A stretch of DNA of 64,000 nucleotides. It comes from Zea mays. Its lineage: Eukaryota > Streptophyta > Magnoliopsida > Poales > Poaceae. The DNA lies in the NCBI RefSeq assembly GCF_902167145.1, contig NC_050097.1, positions 233,201,034 through 233,265,033 of the forward strand. Reading direction: 5' to 3'. Made by a program: the position numbers and the translations under genes. This document shows, in pieces, positions 1-10,307 of the stretch; within the stretch, counting starts at the first letter, position 1, and every line of letters begins with the position of its first letter. The notes under the pieces were generated by a model. It saw nothing but the letters and a program-made list of their open reading frames with translations, was not told the origin of the DNA and searched no databases.

Positions 1-806
1 AAGGAGGAGCACTTGGACCAGAGGGAGGAGGTCATCACGGAGCTGTAGGCCAAGATGGGTGCCTTCAATAAGATGCTGGAGGAGCAGTGGGTCCAAAATA
101 CCGTGGCTGTGGAGACCCTACGAAGGCTGCAGCAGGGGTTGGATGACAGGGCCAGCAGCCTTGCCCTGGCTGAAGAGAACCTCAAGGAGAAGGATGCTTC
201 CCTAGATAAGCGGGCGACGGATCTCGCCTGGCAGGAGAAGGACCTCGCCTTCAGGGAGGAAATGTTTGAGAGGCGGGAGAAGCTGCTGGCTGATCATGAG
301 CTCGAGGTGGAGGAGAAGGAGCGGGCGCTGGAGGAGAAGGAGCGGATGTTGGGGGAGCGGGTCCGCCAGTTCTAGGTAGCGCAGGCGGTGCAGGGAGCAC
401 CGGGCCCTCAGGCGGTGGAGGCGATGAAGAAGACACTCGAAGATCTCCAGGCAGAGCAGCGCGCTGGGGTCTAGCGCATCGCCGCCTAGGGGTGAGTCCC
501 ATCCCAGTGTCGCAGCCGCCGATGTCCATCTCCGACGCGCTCCCGGTGCTGGACTCCGCCGCCGACCGTCTCCAACGCCTGGACCAAATTCTGGGCACCC
601 TTCTGGAGGTCGAGGGCGGAAGACTCTGCCGGGCGGTAGTCGAGTACATCTTGACGTGCTTCCGGAGCCACGACCCAACCATATCCTTGGAGCCGGTGAT
701 CGCTGGTCCGGTGGCCGACACTGAAGATGCCGCCCGAGAGGGTATTAAAGACGCCGTGGAGCTGGTGGCCGAGCGCTTCCAGCAGGATCCTGCTGATGAC
801 GAGTAG
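1..806 (+). pseudogene. 3' end of a Tat-type antisense ORF (coiled-coil protein)
   Basis: This frame runs opposite to the E2 gag-pol. From position 1 to about 490 it encodes a highly charged heptad-like coiled coil rich in E, K, R and L (for example LEEKERALEEKERMLGERVR). After a frame change near 490 it continues to the stop at 806 with a globular tail containing FRSHDPTISLEPV and AREGIKDAVELVAERFQ. I recognise this tail type from antisense frames of Tat-lineage elements in grasses. Four in-frame TAG codons (46, 373, 472, 487) sit at positions where CAG would fit. Its function is unknown. The N-terminal part is outside the window. Confidence 0.65.
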
Positions 807-1789
807 CCGAATCTACAGAGAGAAACAAGGGTCCCGCTGGGAAGCGGCTTGTAATAATATTTTTTGGAAGTATTAATTTAACAGTGATAGAACTTATCTG
901 TCTGCAATCTGTTTTTGTTGTGTGCGTTGTTACCAACTTCTCCCTGGTACCTGGCCCCCCTGGGATGTAGGCTCGACGTGTCAAGGCTGGATGCCAGTAT
1001 ACTTAAGAAAGAATTGGTGACCTGGCCCCCAAGAGGTAGTCTCGACTGGGACCTGGACCTGCGCACAGCCTTGGCTAGGTAGCTTAGTAGTGCACCCATA
1101 GGACCCACTAACTAGTATCTTTTATCCTTTGATTCGCGCAACAGGACCTGCAAGATTTAGACTAGGAAGCCATCCGTGTGTCCGGACCCCCTGGATCACA
1201 GCTCCAAATACTAGGGCACCCGTCGCAGAGTGGTGGGGTGTGTAGGCTTAGGGTACGGAACCAGGCTAAGCGACTACATAGCCCCGGACCACCCTAGGGG
1301 ACGTGTGTCCGTTCTCTAGAACCGGACCCCAGGTTGCCGGACCCACAGGACTATAGTTCCAAATACTAGGGTACCCGTCACAGAGTGGTGGAGCGTGCAG
1401 GCTTAGGGTACGGAACCAAGCTAAACGGCTACATAGCTCTGGACCACCCTAGGAGACAAGCACCCATTCTCTAGAACTGGCCCCCAGGCTGCCGGACCCC
1501 CCTACCGAGGGACCCAAAACTGCAAGCCTGGCTTCTCAATTCGGATGTCATTATACCAGCAAGGGTGGGAACTCTATGGGTGGGTTAGATAAAAAAATGA
1601 TGCTAGTAAATTGAAGCAAAAATAAGGCCATCACAAAGACAAATCTGGGGGTGAATCTTTTCTTTATAACTTGATATTCTTGAGTGTAGGCCAACAGACC
1701 GGGTTTACGAGGGTGGACCTCACCGGGCTGGCATACATATATGCGCAACTTAGTTACAAAGGAAGAAAACTGAATCCCCAAGTTTGTTT
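807..1789. other. E2 3' noncoding region between antisense frame and integrase
   Basis: No convincing coding sequence. Just after the antisense frame lies an AT-rich stretch (850-920) that could serve as its 3' UTR and polyadenylation region. From about 940 to 1780 the sequence is the counterpart, in reverse complement, of E3 26600-28250, which confirms that E2 and E3 are related. It contains the tandem repeat described separately. Confidence 0.6.
1182..1491. repeat. Two tandem copies of a ~155-bp unit
   Basis: Units start at 1182 and 1337, each opening with CCGGACCC and containing TCCAAATACTAGGG. A third partial start is at 1492. Diverged copies occur in reverse orientation in E3 around 27000-27117 and 27813-27990, so the array is a family trait of the 3' region rather than a local event. 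Confidence 0.8.
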
Positions 1790-3061
1790 TTATGGGAAAA
1801 ACTTACGGAGATGCTCTATGTTCCAGGGATTGGGAAGAGGCTCTCCTTCAGTTGTAGCAAGACGGACACACCCGGGTCGGCATATTTCCGTCACCTTGAA
1901 GGGTCCTTCCCAGCTGGGGGAGAGTTTGTGGAGCCCTTCTCGGTTCAGTACTCGCCTTAGGACCAGGTCCCCAACCTTGAGCTCCCTACTATGCACGAAC
2001 CGTTGGTGGTAGCGCCTGAGCGCTTGGTTGTATCGTGCATTTCGGATTGCTGCCTGCCATCTGCGCTCATCGATGAAGTCCATGTCCTCACGTCGTAGCC
2101 ATTCCTGCATAGACTCATCGAAAGCCTGGACCCGTGGGGAGCCGATAATGATTTTTTGGGGAAGGCAGGCTTCGGCCCCGTAGACCAGGAAGAACGGGGT
2201 CTCCCCAGTAGCTCGGCTAGGTGTAGTCCGGTTCCCCCACAACACGGACGGAAGCTCGTTGACCCAATTTGCACCATGCTTCTTCAAGCAGTCATAGGTG
2301 CGTGTCTTGAGTCCCCTGAGGATTTCTGTGTTTGCCCTCTCCACTTGGCCGTTGCTCCTTGGATGAGCCACGGACGCGAAGCAGAGCTGAGTGCCAATGT
2401 CCTCGCAATACTCCTCGAAGATCCGACTTGTAAACTGGGTCTCGTTGTCCATAATGATACGGCTTGGGACCCCAAATCTATAGACGATCGATTTGAGGAA
2501 AGCAACAACAACACCCTAGGTGATATTGACCACAGGGGTGGCCTCTGGCCACTTGTTGAACTTATCGATGGCGATGAAGAGGAACCCGTACCCACCGACG
2601 GCCCTGGGGAATGGTCCCAGGATATCCACCCCCATACGGCAAATGGCCTGGAGGGTGGGATCATCTGCAGAGCCTAAGCTGGTGTGTGTATCTTCTTTGC
2701 GTGGAACTGGCACGCCTTGCAGAACTTTACCATCTCAGCTGCATCCTGGAGAGCGGTTGGCCAGTAAAAGCCATGCCGGAAGGCCTTACCGACCAAAGTG
2801 TGGGATGATAAATGACTTCCGCACTCTCCTCCATGGATCTCCGTGAGCAACTCATGACCCTCCTCCTAGGTAATGCACCGCATGAGAATGCCGTTGGCGC
2901 CACGGCGGTAGAGAACCCCTTCCACCACCGCATAGCGTTTAGCCAACCACACTATGCGCTCTGCGGACACATGGTCTTCAGGAAGGATATTTTCCTTCAG
3001 GTAGTCCCGGATCTCGGAGATCCATGCATCGGGACCACTCTGAGATATTGGCTATGGCTCT
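1790..3061 (-). pseudogene. E2 integrase, broken by nonsense codons
   Basis: The catalytic core and C-terminal part form an open frame from 2515 to 1790. It includes MDNETQFTSRIF (second catalytic Asp) and NGQVERANTEIL (catalytic Glu) and ends in the family C-terminus IEHLRKFFP. Upstream, in the same reading sense, are the zinc-binding segment (CKACQ near 2720) and the first part of the core (GVDILGPFPRAVGG near 2620, FIAIDKFNKWPEA near 2550). In-frame TAG codons lie at + coordinates 2516-2518, 2674-2676 and 2876-2878, each consistent with a former CAG. Role: insertion of element cDNA in the nucleus. Not functional as it stands. Confidence 0.85.
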
Positions 3062-3194
3062 AAGGGACTGGCAGGATCTCCTATAGCACACACAGTCTTC
3101 GGTGGGTTCTGTAGGTGTGACACCATCGGGACCGCTAGCTTCGAGGTGCTAGTCTCTCCCCCTTCGCCCAGTTCGGCCGGCTGGGCGGTGGGTC

Positions 3195-4205
3195 TCAGCA
3201 GCGGCTCTCGAAGATGCCCTCGGGCACGGGTGCCCAAGTTGATGCCCTCACGAAGAGGTCATCTGCCGCCGAGTTGTCAGCCCGAGGAACGTGTTGCAGT
3301 TCCAGGGCAGTGAAGTCCTTTTCCAGCTTCCTCACGTGAATAAGGTACGCTGCGAGCCTGGGCTCGTTGCAGCTACACTCCCCGTGGACTTGCTTGATGA
3401 TCAGCTGGGAGTCCCCCTTCACTAGGAGCTAGAGGATCCCTAGGGATAGGGCTACCGACAAGCTGAAGATCAGCGCTTCATACTCTGCCATGTTGTTGGT
3501 GGCCTTGAACTCAAGGTGCACCATGTACTTGACTTGATCTTTGCTTGGGTCGATTAGGACCACTCCAGCTCCGCCAACTTGCTGACAGGCGAATTCGTCG
3601 AAGAAAAGCGTCTAGTGGGGCTCGGTGAAGACCGGACCCCTGGGCTCCGCAGGTGTGGGGTCCGAATCGGGATCCGGACCCCCAGGAACGCTCGGGGGAG
3701 GCGTCCACTCCACGATGAAGTCAGCCAGGACCTGACTCTTGATAGCGTGGCATGGCCGGAAGTCCAGCTGGAACTCAGCGAGCTCCACGGCCCACTTGGT
3801 GATGTTGCCTATGGCGTTAGAGTTGTGGAGGATGGCCCTTAACGGAAAGGAGGTCACCACCACAACCCTGTGTGCCTGGAAATAGTGGCACAGCTTCCTG
3901 GACGCAACGAGCATAGCATAGAGAAGCTTGTGCGTCTCAAGGTACCTGGTCTTTGCCTCATGGAGGACCTTGCTGACGTAGTAGACCGGCCTCTGGATGG
4001 TCCGGACCCCGACAGTCGGTCCCGAGTCCTTAGGTTCCTGGCCTTCTTGTGCCGTCCTTTTGACTACCAGCACCATGCTCACCGCTTCAGCATCTGCCGC
4101 GATGTTTAGGTACAACGGTTCCCTAGGCTCTGGGCTACCAGTATTGGTAGGGACATCAGGTGCTGCTTCAACTCTTGGAAGGCTTGTTCCGCCTCTTCGG
4201 TCCAA
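3195..4205 (-). pseudogene. E2 tandem RNase H domains (gypsy type plus second, archaeal-like type)
   Basis: The first domain (4205 to about 3720) carries VYYVSKVLHEAKTRY and ends near LADFIVEWTPP. It looks like the degenerate gypsy RNase H that acts as a connection domain. A second RNase H follows from about 3620 to 3240, with TNNMAEYEALI, KGDSQLIIKQVHGE and VPRADNSAADD. A TAG at + 3612-3614 replaces the Trp expected before TLFFDE, and another frame break lies near 3420-3435. Two RNase H domains in a row are diagnostic of the Tat lineage. The enzyme would degrade the RNA strand during reverse transcription. Confidence 0.8.
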
Positions 4206-5131
4206 GAGAATGGACCGGACTTCCGCAACAGCTTGAAGAAGGGTAGCGCCCTCTCAGCCAGCCTTGAAATGAAGCGGCTAAGGGCGGCTAATGATCCTAT
4301 AAGCTTCTGGATGTCTTTGATCCGGGCCGGAGGCCTCATTGCCTCAATCGCCTTGATTTTCTCTGGGTTTGCTTCAATGCCCCAGTACGAAACCAGGAAC
4401 CCCAGCAACTTCCCTACTAAGACGCCGAAGACACACTTGTCTGGGTTCAACTTCGTGCGGGTTGCCCGCAGCCTGTTGAAGACTAGAGTTAAGTCTTCCA
4501 CTAGGGTCGACCCTCTCTTAGTCTTGACCACGATGTCATCGATGCATACTTCCACCTTGTCCCTAATCAGGTCCCCGAAAGTCTTACTCATCGCCCGCAC
4601 AAATGTTGGCAAGGCGTTTTTCAGACCATAAGGCATTACGACATAGCAGTAAAGCCCATCCACTGTTACAAAAGCGATATGCATCCTATATTCTTGAGAC
4701 ATCTGGATTTGATGGAAACCAGAATAAGCATCTAAGAAAGACAAAAGGTCGCACCCGGAGGTAGATTCCACGATTTGATCTATTCGCGGAGGTGGATATG
4801 GGTCCTTGGGACAAGCCTTATTAAGGCTTGTGTAGTCGATGCACATCCAAAGCTTCCCATTTGCCTTGGGAACGATGACTGGGTTGGCTAGCCACACCAA
4901 GTGATGAACCTCTTCGATGAAGTCGACGTCTAGCAACTTCCGGACCTCCTTTCGGATGAATTCCTGCCGCTCGATAGACTGTCTGCGAGGCTTCTGATTC
5001 ACCGGCTTGGCGTCAGGGTTGATCTTCAGATGGTGCTCAATCACCTCCCTAGGGATCCCAGGCATCTGCGATGACTCCCATGCGAAGACGTCGGCATTCG
5101 CCTGGAGGAAGGTGACGAGCGCGAGTTCCTA
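4106..5131 (-). pseudogene. E2 reverse transcriptase
   Basis: An open frame from 5065 to 4106 covers the palm and fingers: MCIDYTSLNKACPKDPYPPP, FLDAYSGFHQIQM, MPYGLKNALPTF and the active site VEVCIDDIVVKTK. The usual Tyr/Phe before DD is preserved in position but is CIDD rather than YVDD or YIDD. The frame continues upstream through ADVFAWESSQMPGIP to a TAG at + 5129-5131. It overlaps the RNase H frame in another phase at 4106-4205, so a frameshift lies there. Related E3 has lost this whole domain. Confidence 0.88.
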
Positions 5132-6387
5132 TTTCTCCTCTAGATCACTCGCAATGCGAGTGGCTTGGGAGGAACCCGCGCTGAGCTGGACGGCCTTGAC
5201 AGGGACGTCGTCCGCTCCGGATGGCTGCACCTTCGGCACCTTGGTAGGCGCCTTGGTCTCAAAGTTCGAGGGGTTCCTCCCTCCGTTGTCTGGGCGAGCA
5301 GCTTCTGCCGTTAGGGCATGCAGCCTTTCCACAGCCGCAAGCGCAGCGGCGCGGTCGCCCTGACCCCGGCCGAAGACAGCATCTTGAGGACCAAATACCC
5401 GTAATGGGAAATGGCCATGAACCGGTACAGGGTCGGCCTACCAATGATGGTGTTGAAGGGGAGGTTAACCTCCGCGACGTCGAACACGACGTTCTCCGTG
5501 TGGAAGTTTTCCTCGGTCCCGAATGTAACGGGGAGTGTGATGCTCCCAAGGTGATACACCGGTTGTGGGCCCACTTCGGAGAATGGGTGAGAGGGTCCTA
5601 GCCGGGACCCTGGGATCTGCAGCTGCTTGAATGCAGCATGACTGATGACGTTGAGGCTGGCCCCTCCGTCAATCAGAACATGGTGTAGCTGCATGTTGGC
5701 GATGACAGGAGCGGTGATGAGCGGTAGTACATCGGCTCCTGCTATGTTTTCGAGGCAGTCGGATACCCCGAAGGAGATAGTGGTGCTCCTCCACCGCTGA
5801 TGTGGAGCAGCCTTCGGGACCCCCGAGACCGTCGAAAGGACCTCTCGGCGCAGGGACTTGACGTTCCTGCGGGAGGTGAGCTCCCAGCTCCCGTCGTACA
5901 TCACGTACAGCTTCTTGCGGTGGTCATCGTTGTCACCAGAGTCGGAGTCTCCAGTGAAGACGTCCTTAAGGTCCCCCTCGAATGACTGATACCCGAGTTC
6001 TCGTTCCCCCGCGGCCACCTCGCCGTCGTCGACCCTCTCCTTGTCAGGCCAGCGACGAGGTGGGGAACCATCATTGGAGGACTGCTCGCGTCGCTCGCTG
6101 ACGCGCTTCGCGAGCTTGATTATCTCGCGGCACTCCGAGGCGCTGTGGTGACTGCTGGGGTGCATAGGGCATGTGCCGCTGTTGCCTCCCTGTGGCCGGG
6201 GGCGCTTGCTGCGCTCGCTCCGGCCCCAGTCGCAGCTGCAACGATCGGAGCGGCTGTCTGTGGCTTCTCGTGGACGCGATTCTTCTTCTTTTTGCCGTCC
6301 TAGATGACAGCACCCGAGCCACCCGTCTAGGCGACCCTGGTCTGTGGTTCTGAGTGCCATGCGTGGCCCTCGATAGCCCTGACACAC
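5129..6387 (-). pseudogene. E2 gag C-terminus and aspartic protease
   Basis: Frame 6387-5311 starts inside the gag C-terminal part, with a Cys/His motif (CPMHPSSHHSASECREI near 6150) and the acidic segment DDGEVAAGERELGYQ. It then gives the protease: LIDGGASLNVIS is the active-site loop and NTIIGRPTLY the flap-side motif. The last part (5332-5129) is in another phase and leads into the RT linker. The same acidic segment is found in E3 at about 26220-26330, just before its deletion point. Role: processing of Gag-Pol. Confidence 0.85.
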
Positions 6388-7513
6388 TTGTCGGCCAGAG
6401 CGAAGAGTGTGGTGACAGTTTCCACATCATGCGTGGCTAACTTCTCCAACATCTTCTCATCACGTACTACTTGGCGGAAAGCGGTGATGATGGAGGCATC
6501 GGAGATATGGGGTATAGTCCCTCGTACCTTGGTGAAGCGGGAGATGAAGGCCCAGAGAGTTTCCCCGGGTTCCTGCCTCACTGCATGGAGGTTAGCCTCC
6601 ACGCCATGCCGTTGATAAGCGCTGGCGAAGTTCGCTGCGAACCGCACGCAGAGCTCTTCCTAGGAGTAGATCGAACCTGGGGTGAGGTTCATGAGCCAAG
6701 TCTGGGCTGGCTCAGACAAGGCTACATGGAAGTATGTTGCCATTACGGCGGTGTCTCCACCTGCTGCCGTAATGGCGGTGACGTAAACCTGCAAGAATTC
6801 CGACGGATTCGACGTACCGTCATACTTTTCCGGCAGGTGCGGCCGGAACTTGGATGTCCACGTCGCCGCGCGGAGATGATCCGCTAGTGCGGTGCAGCCC
6901 ACGCCGGCCAATGGGACACCCGCTTGGATCCGGGCGCCCGTTGGGGTTTGCGGCGCAACCGCAGCGAAGTCGTAGTCGAGGTTGCGACCCTCGACGTTTT
7001 GTCGGCGCTCTCGCACCCTCTCCAGAGAGATGCGGGCATCCTCACCCGCACGCCTACGGTTGAGTTCTACCCGCAGGTCATTAGACCTCTCCAGAGAGAC
7101 TGGAGCGTCCTCTCCTGCACGCCGGCGGTTGAGCTCCGCCCGCAGGTCCTTAGTCGGTGCGGCCCTCACTGAGGGGGAGCGCACTGATGCCGACGCCTCA
7201 TGTTGATGTCCGGATGACCAAGGCCTGGGCCTGGTTGAGCCAGAGTGCGCCGTGCCGAGTAGGCGGTCGACATCGTCACGCCACTGCTTCATGGCCCCTG
7301 GCAAGGCCGTGGAGTTAGGAGAGTGGCACAACAACTCCTTGGACGCAGACAGCGCCCTAGGCGCAGCCCTAGACGTTCTGGACGTCTGCGCAGGAGTATG
7401 CTACTGTGCAGAGTGCACAGCAGCAGCACTAGGCGCGGGGAGGTTGGTGGCCCGCGGTGTTCCACCATGAAGTCCTCGGGCATGAAATCTTGGTGCTCGA
7501 TGATGTGGACCAT
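6327..7513 (-). pseudogene. E2 gag
   Basis: The frame probably began at the ATG at 7513 (MVHIIEHQDFM), shifted phase near 7330, and then runs 7334-6660 and on to 6327. The Arg-rich N-terminal half holds a short duplication (two copies of LRVELNRRRAGEDA-like sequence near 7040-7140). The retrotransposon gag core follows: FRPHLPEKYDGTSNPSEFLQ, VMATYFHVALSEPAQTWL. A TAG at + 6660-6662 follows SIYS and is present at the same codon in E3 gag. Downstream the frame reads through FAANFASAYQRHG. Gag forms the particle in the cytoplasm. Confidence 0.85.
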
Positions 7514-7553
7514 GATGTTGAGCAGGAAAACAAGCAAAAACCTAAAGCCTAAG

Positions 7554-7574
7554 CCCCCTACCTGGCGCGCCAAA
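7554..7574 (-). other. E2 primer binding site
   Basis: Immediately inside the 5' LTR, the - strand reads TTTGGCGCGCCAGGTAGGGG. The same sequence follows the E3 5' LTR at 24719. It is the usual tRNA-primer site position for Tat elements; I do not assign the tRNA. Confidence 0.8.
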
Positions 7575-7641
7575 TGTCGGAGAGGAGATTCTCCAATCGG
7601 GTGGTGAAACGCACCCGCCCTAAATCCTAAGATGAGGAGGG
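7575..7641 (-). repeat. E2 5' LTR, inner fragment
   Basis: Starts (on +) with TGTCGGAGAGG, the reverse complement of the LTR end CCTCTCCGACA. It aligns with the end of the E3 LTR (24650-24718). It is cut at 7641 by E5, whose target duplication GAGGG is at 7637-7641 and 20443-20447. Confidence 0.88.
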
Positions 7642-9118
7642 TGAAAGGATCACGATGCCCAAGAGGGGGGGGTGAATTGGGCTTTTCTAAAAATCAATAC
7701 TAATTAAAACCTAAGCAAGAGCTAAACAAGAGCCCAACTTTACCCCAACAACTAGCACTAAGCACATAATACTAGAAATGTAACAAAGCTAAGATAATAC
7801 TTCAAATACTTGCTAAACAAATACACAATGTAAAGTGCTTGAATTAAGTGCGGAATGTAAAGCAAAGTTTAGAAGACTCCTCCAATTTTTCCCGAGGTAT
7901 CGAAGAGTCGGCACTCTCCACTAGTCCTCGTTGGAGCACCCGCGCAAGGGTATCGCTCCCCCTTGGTCCTCGCAAGAACCAAGTGCTCACTACGAGATGA
8001 TCCTTTGCCACTCCGGCGCGGTGGATCCCTCGAGACCGCTTACAAACTTGAGTCGGGTCACCAACATGATCTTCACGGTGATCACCGAGCTCTCAACGCC
8101 ACCAAGCCGTCTAGGTGATGCCGATCACCAAGAGTAACAAGCCATAGACTTTCGCTTGACCAAGAGAAGCCTAATGCAAGTGGTGTGTGCTCTAGGTGGC
8201 TCTCACTAGCGCTAATGAGGAACAAGCGCGGATTATGATTCTCTAATCTCCTCACTAGGCTTTTGGTGCTTGCAATACTCTACCAAGGTGCTGGAATAAA
8301 TGTGGGGTGCAAGACATTGAATATGGTGGGTGGAGGGGGTATAAATAGCCCTCACCCACCAACTAGCCGTTACAGGCAATGTGCTGCGCGATGGCGCACC
8401 GGACAGTCCGGTGCGCCACCGGTGCGCCAACGGTGCGCCACCGGTGCGCCAACGGTCACTTCCAACGGCTAGTTCTGACACAGAGCCGTTGGACTCATGG
8501 CGCACCGGACAGTGAACAGTCCACTGTCCGGTGCACACCGGACAGTCCGGTGCGGTGTCCGGTGTGCCACTAAAATTCATCTCCGAAGGCTGCGCTCTCG
8601 GGTTTCTGCGACTGGGAAAACTCTGCTGAGGACCAGCCTGGCCCCACCTAGCAGAGGGTGCACCGGACAGTCCGGTGCCCCAAAGCCAGAAACCCTACCT
8701 CTTGTTTTTCAGCTGATTTTCAAATCGGTTTTCGCTCTAACTTGTGTGTGAGTTCTAGAGTGACACCTAGCACTGTATATAGGTGTGATTGTGCACCAAC
8801 ACTACACTAGAACTCTCTTGGTCAAACTACTCATCGACAACCCCTCTTTATAGTACGGCTAAAAGAGAATAAAAGACCTAACTAAATCGCGAGTGTCCAC
8901 ATCTCCTTGACACTCGGACTCCGTAGACCTTCACCTTTTGTTCCGTCGTTTTAGCCGTCGCTTCGAGTTCTTATCTCCGGGATTGTTTTCACCGATGTAG
9001 TACTTCTACCTGTCATGCGACCTAACTTACCATTTGTCTCTGCAAAACACACGTTAGTCGCATATAATATTACGTTGTCATTAATCACTAAAACCAACCA
9101 GGGGCCTAGATGCTTTCA
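7642..9118 (-). repeat. E5 3' LTR (1477 bp)
   Basis: Bounded on + by TGAAAGGATCACG and GATGCTTTCA. Contains the palindrome ACCGGACAGTCCGGT several times at 8395-8670 and a TATAAATA/TATTTATA box at 8340-8347. Nearly identical to 18948-20442. Confidence 0.95.
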
Positions 9119-9556
9119 ATCTCCCCCTTTTTGGTGATTGATGACAACCCTACAAGTTTTGTGAGAGTAATTTGTTTTGAAGATTCTGTCAATAGAAAGA
9201 ATGGTTAGTTATACTCAGTAATCTTTGACAGAAAGAATGTGTACCATAATAATAAGAGTGAGCGCATACACATCATAAGATTCTTGTTCATGTAACCGTG
9301 AAGTTAAATTAATGAAACAAGAGCTAGAAGACTGGTGATATAATATAAGGTGAAAACATAGTACACACAGTCAATCATATGCAACGAGAGTATATGACGA
9401 GTTTGTGAGCCAAAAACATCAAGCTAGTACAGAGAGTAGCAAGCACATATATTACACCAAAATGACTCTGACTCTCTACTAACTCTCTAACTCCCCCTAG
9501 CTCTCACAACTCATATCTCTCCCCCTTTGGCGTCAAACACCAAAAGGGACCTAAAC
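9119..9556 (-). other. E5 polypurine tracts and 3' noncoding region
   Basis: On the - strand AAAAAGGGGGAGAT abuts the 3' LTR (9119-9133). Further purine runs GGGGGAG occur near 9495 and 9520, and one at about 13150 after pol. Several polypurine copies before the 3' LTR are a Sirevirus hallmark. They prime plus-strand DNA synthesis. Confidence 0.8.
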
Positions 9557-10276
9557 CTAAACATCTGAAGCAGGAGGAGGTGGCGGGGGCGCATCCGGTC
9601 GAGGTCGAGGTAGCAGAGCAAACGCCGACGGAGGGTCAGAGTCAGTCTCGGATCCAGGATCTGCGGTAGAAGCTGGAGCTGGTACTGACTCGGACTGCGG
9701 CCGCGCAGCAGGAGCTACCGGAACAGAAGCGGTCACAGATACTGCCACAACGGTAGTGGTAACAGCAGATGCTGGTGGCACTGGCGGCTGCGGACAGACA
9801 GAGCTGAGAACCGGAGAGGTGAACGCCAAAGTGACCGGCCGGAGCGGAGAGGTACCAACAGGGGGTCCAGACAAGATCGAAGGCACCACTGGAGCGTGAA
9901 GCGGAGGAGGCGGAACAGACTGAACCGGAGGTGCTGAGATACCAGAATGCTGAAGCATGAGAGCCATGAATGCCCTATTCTCTGCCCTATCCTGAATAAG
10001 CTGCTGCTGAAGTGCATCCTGCCTGTCCTGCATGCTCTGAAACATCGAGAGCATCCTGTCAGATAAACGAGCCTGCTCGGCTGCCAGGAGAGCCTGCTGC
10101 TGGGTGAGAGTCTGCTGCTGCTGGGTGAGAGTCTGCTGCTGCTGGGTGAGAGTCTGAAGAATCGAAGCAAGGGCAGGGTCCATAGCCTGAGGATGAGGAG
10201 GGGCAGCACTAGAACTCCCAGCCTCATGATCATGTGAGCGTGGAGGCATAGGAGGCGGAGGCGGAGGATGAACCCC

Positions 10277-10307
<31 letters not shown>

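Noticed and set aside
2156..2677. + strand frame of 173 codons opposite the E2 integrase
   Set aside because: It is a shadow of the integrase on the other strand, with no domain similarity of its own.
8379..8580. Regularly repeated CACCGGACAGTCCGGTG units suggestive of a CRISPR array
   Set aside because: Units are palindromic, irregularly spaced, without unique spacers of constant length, and lie in plant LTRs; they are the known Sirevirus motif.
7642..9118. Solo LTR
   Set aside because: A matching LTR, primer site, gag-pol and shared target duplication show it is one end of a complete element, E5.
10280..10305. ATC/CAT trinucleotide repeat as a separate microsatellite feature
   Set aside because: It encodes the Asp run of the 728-codon frame and is part of that gene.
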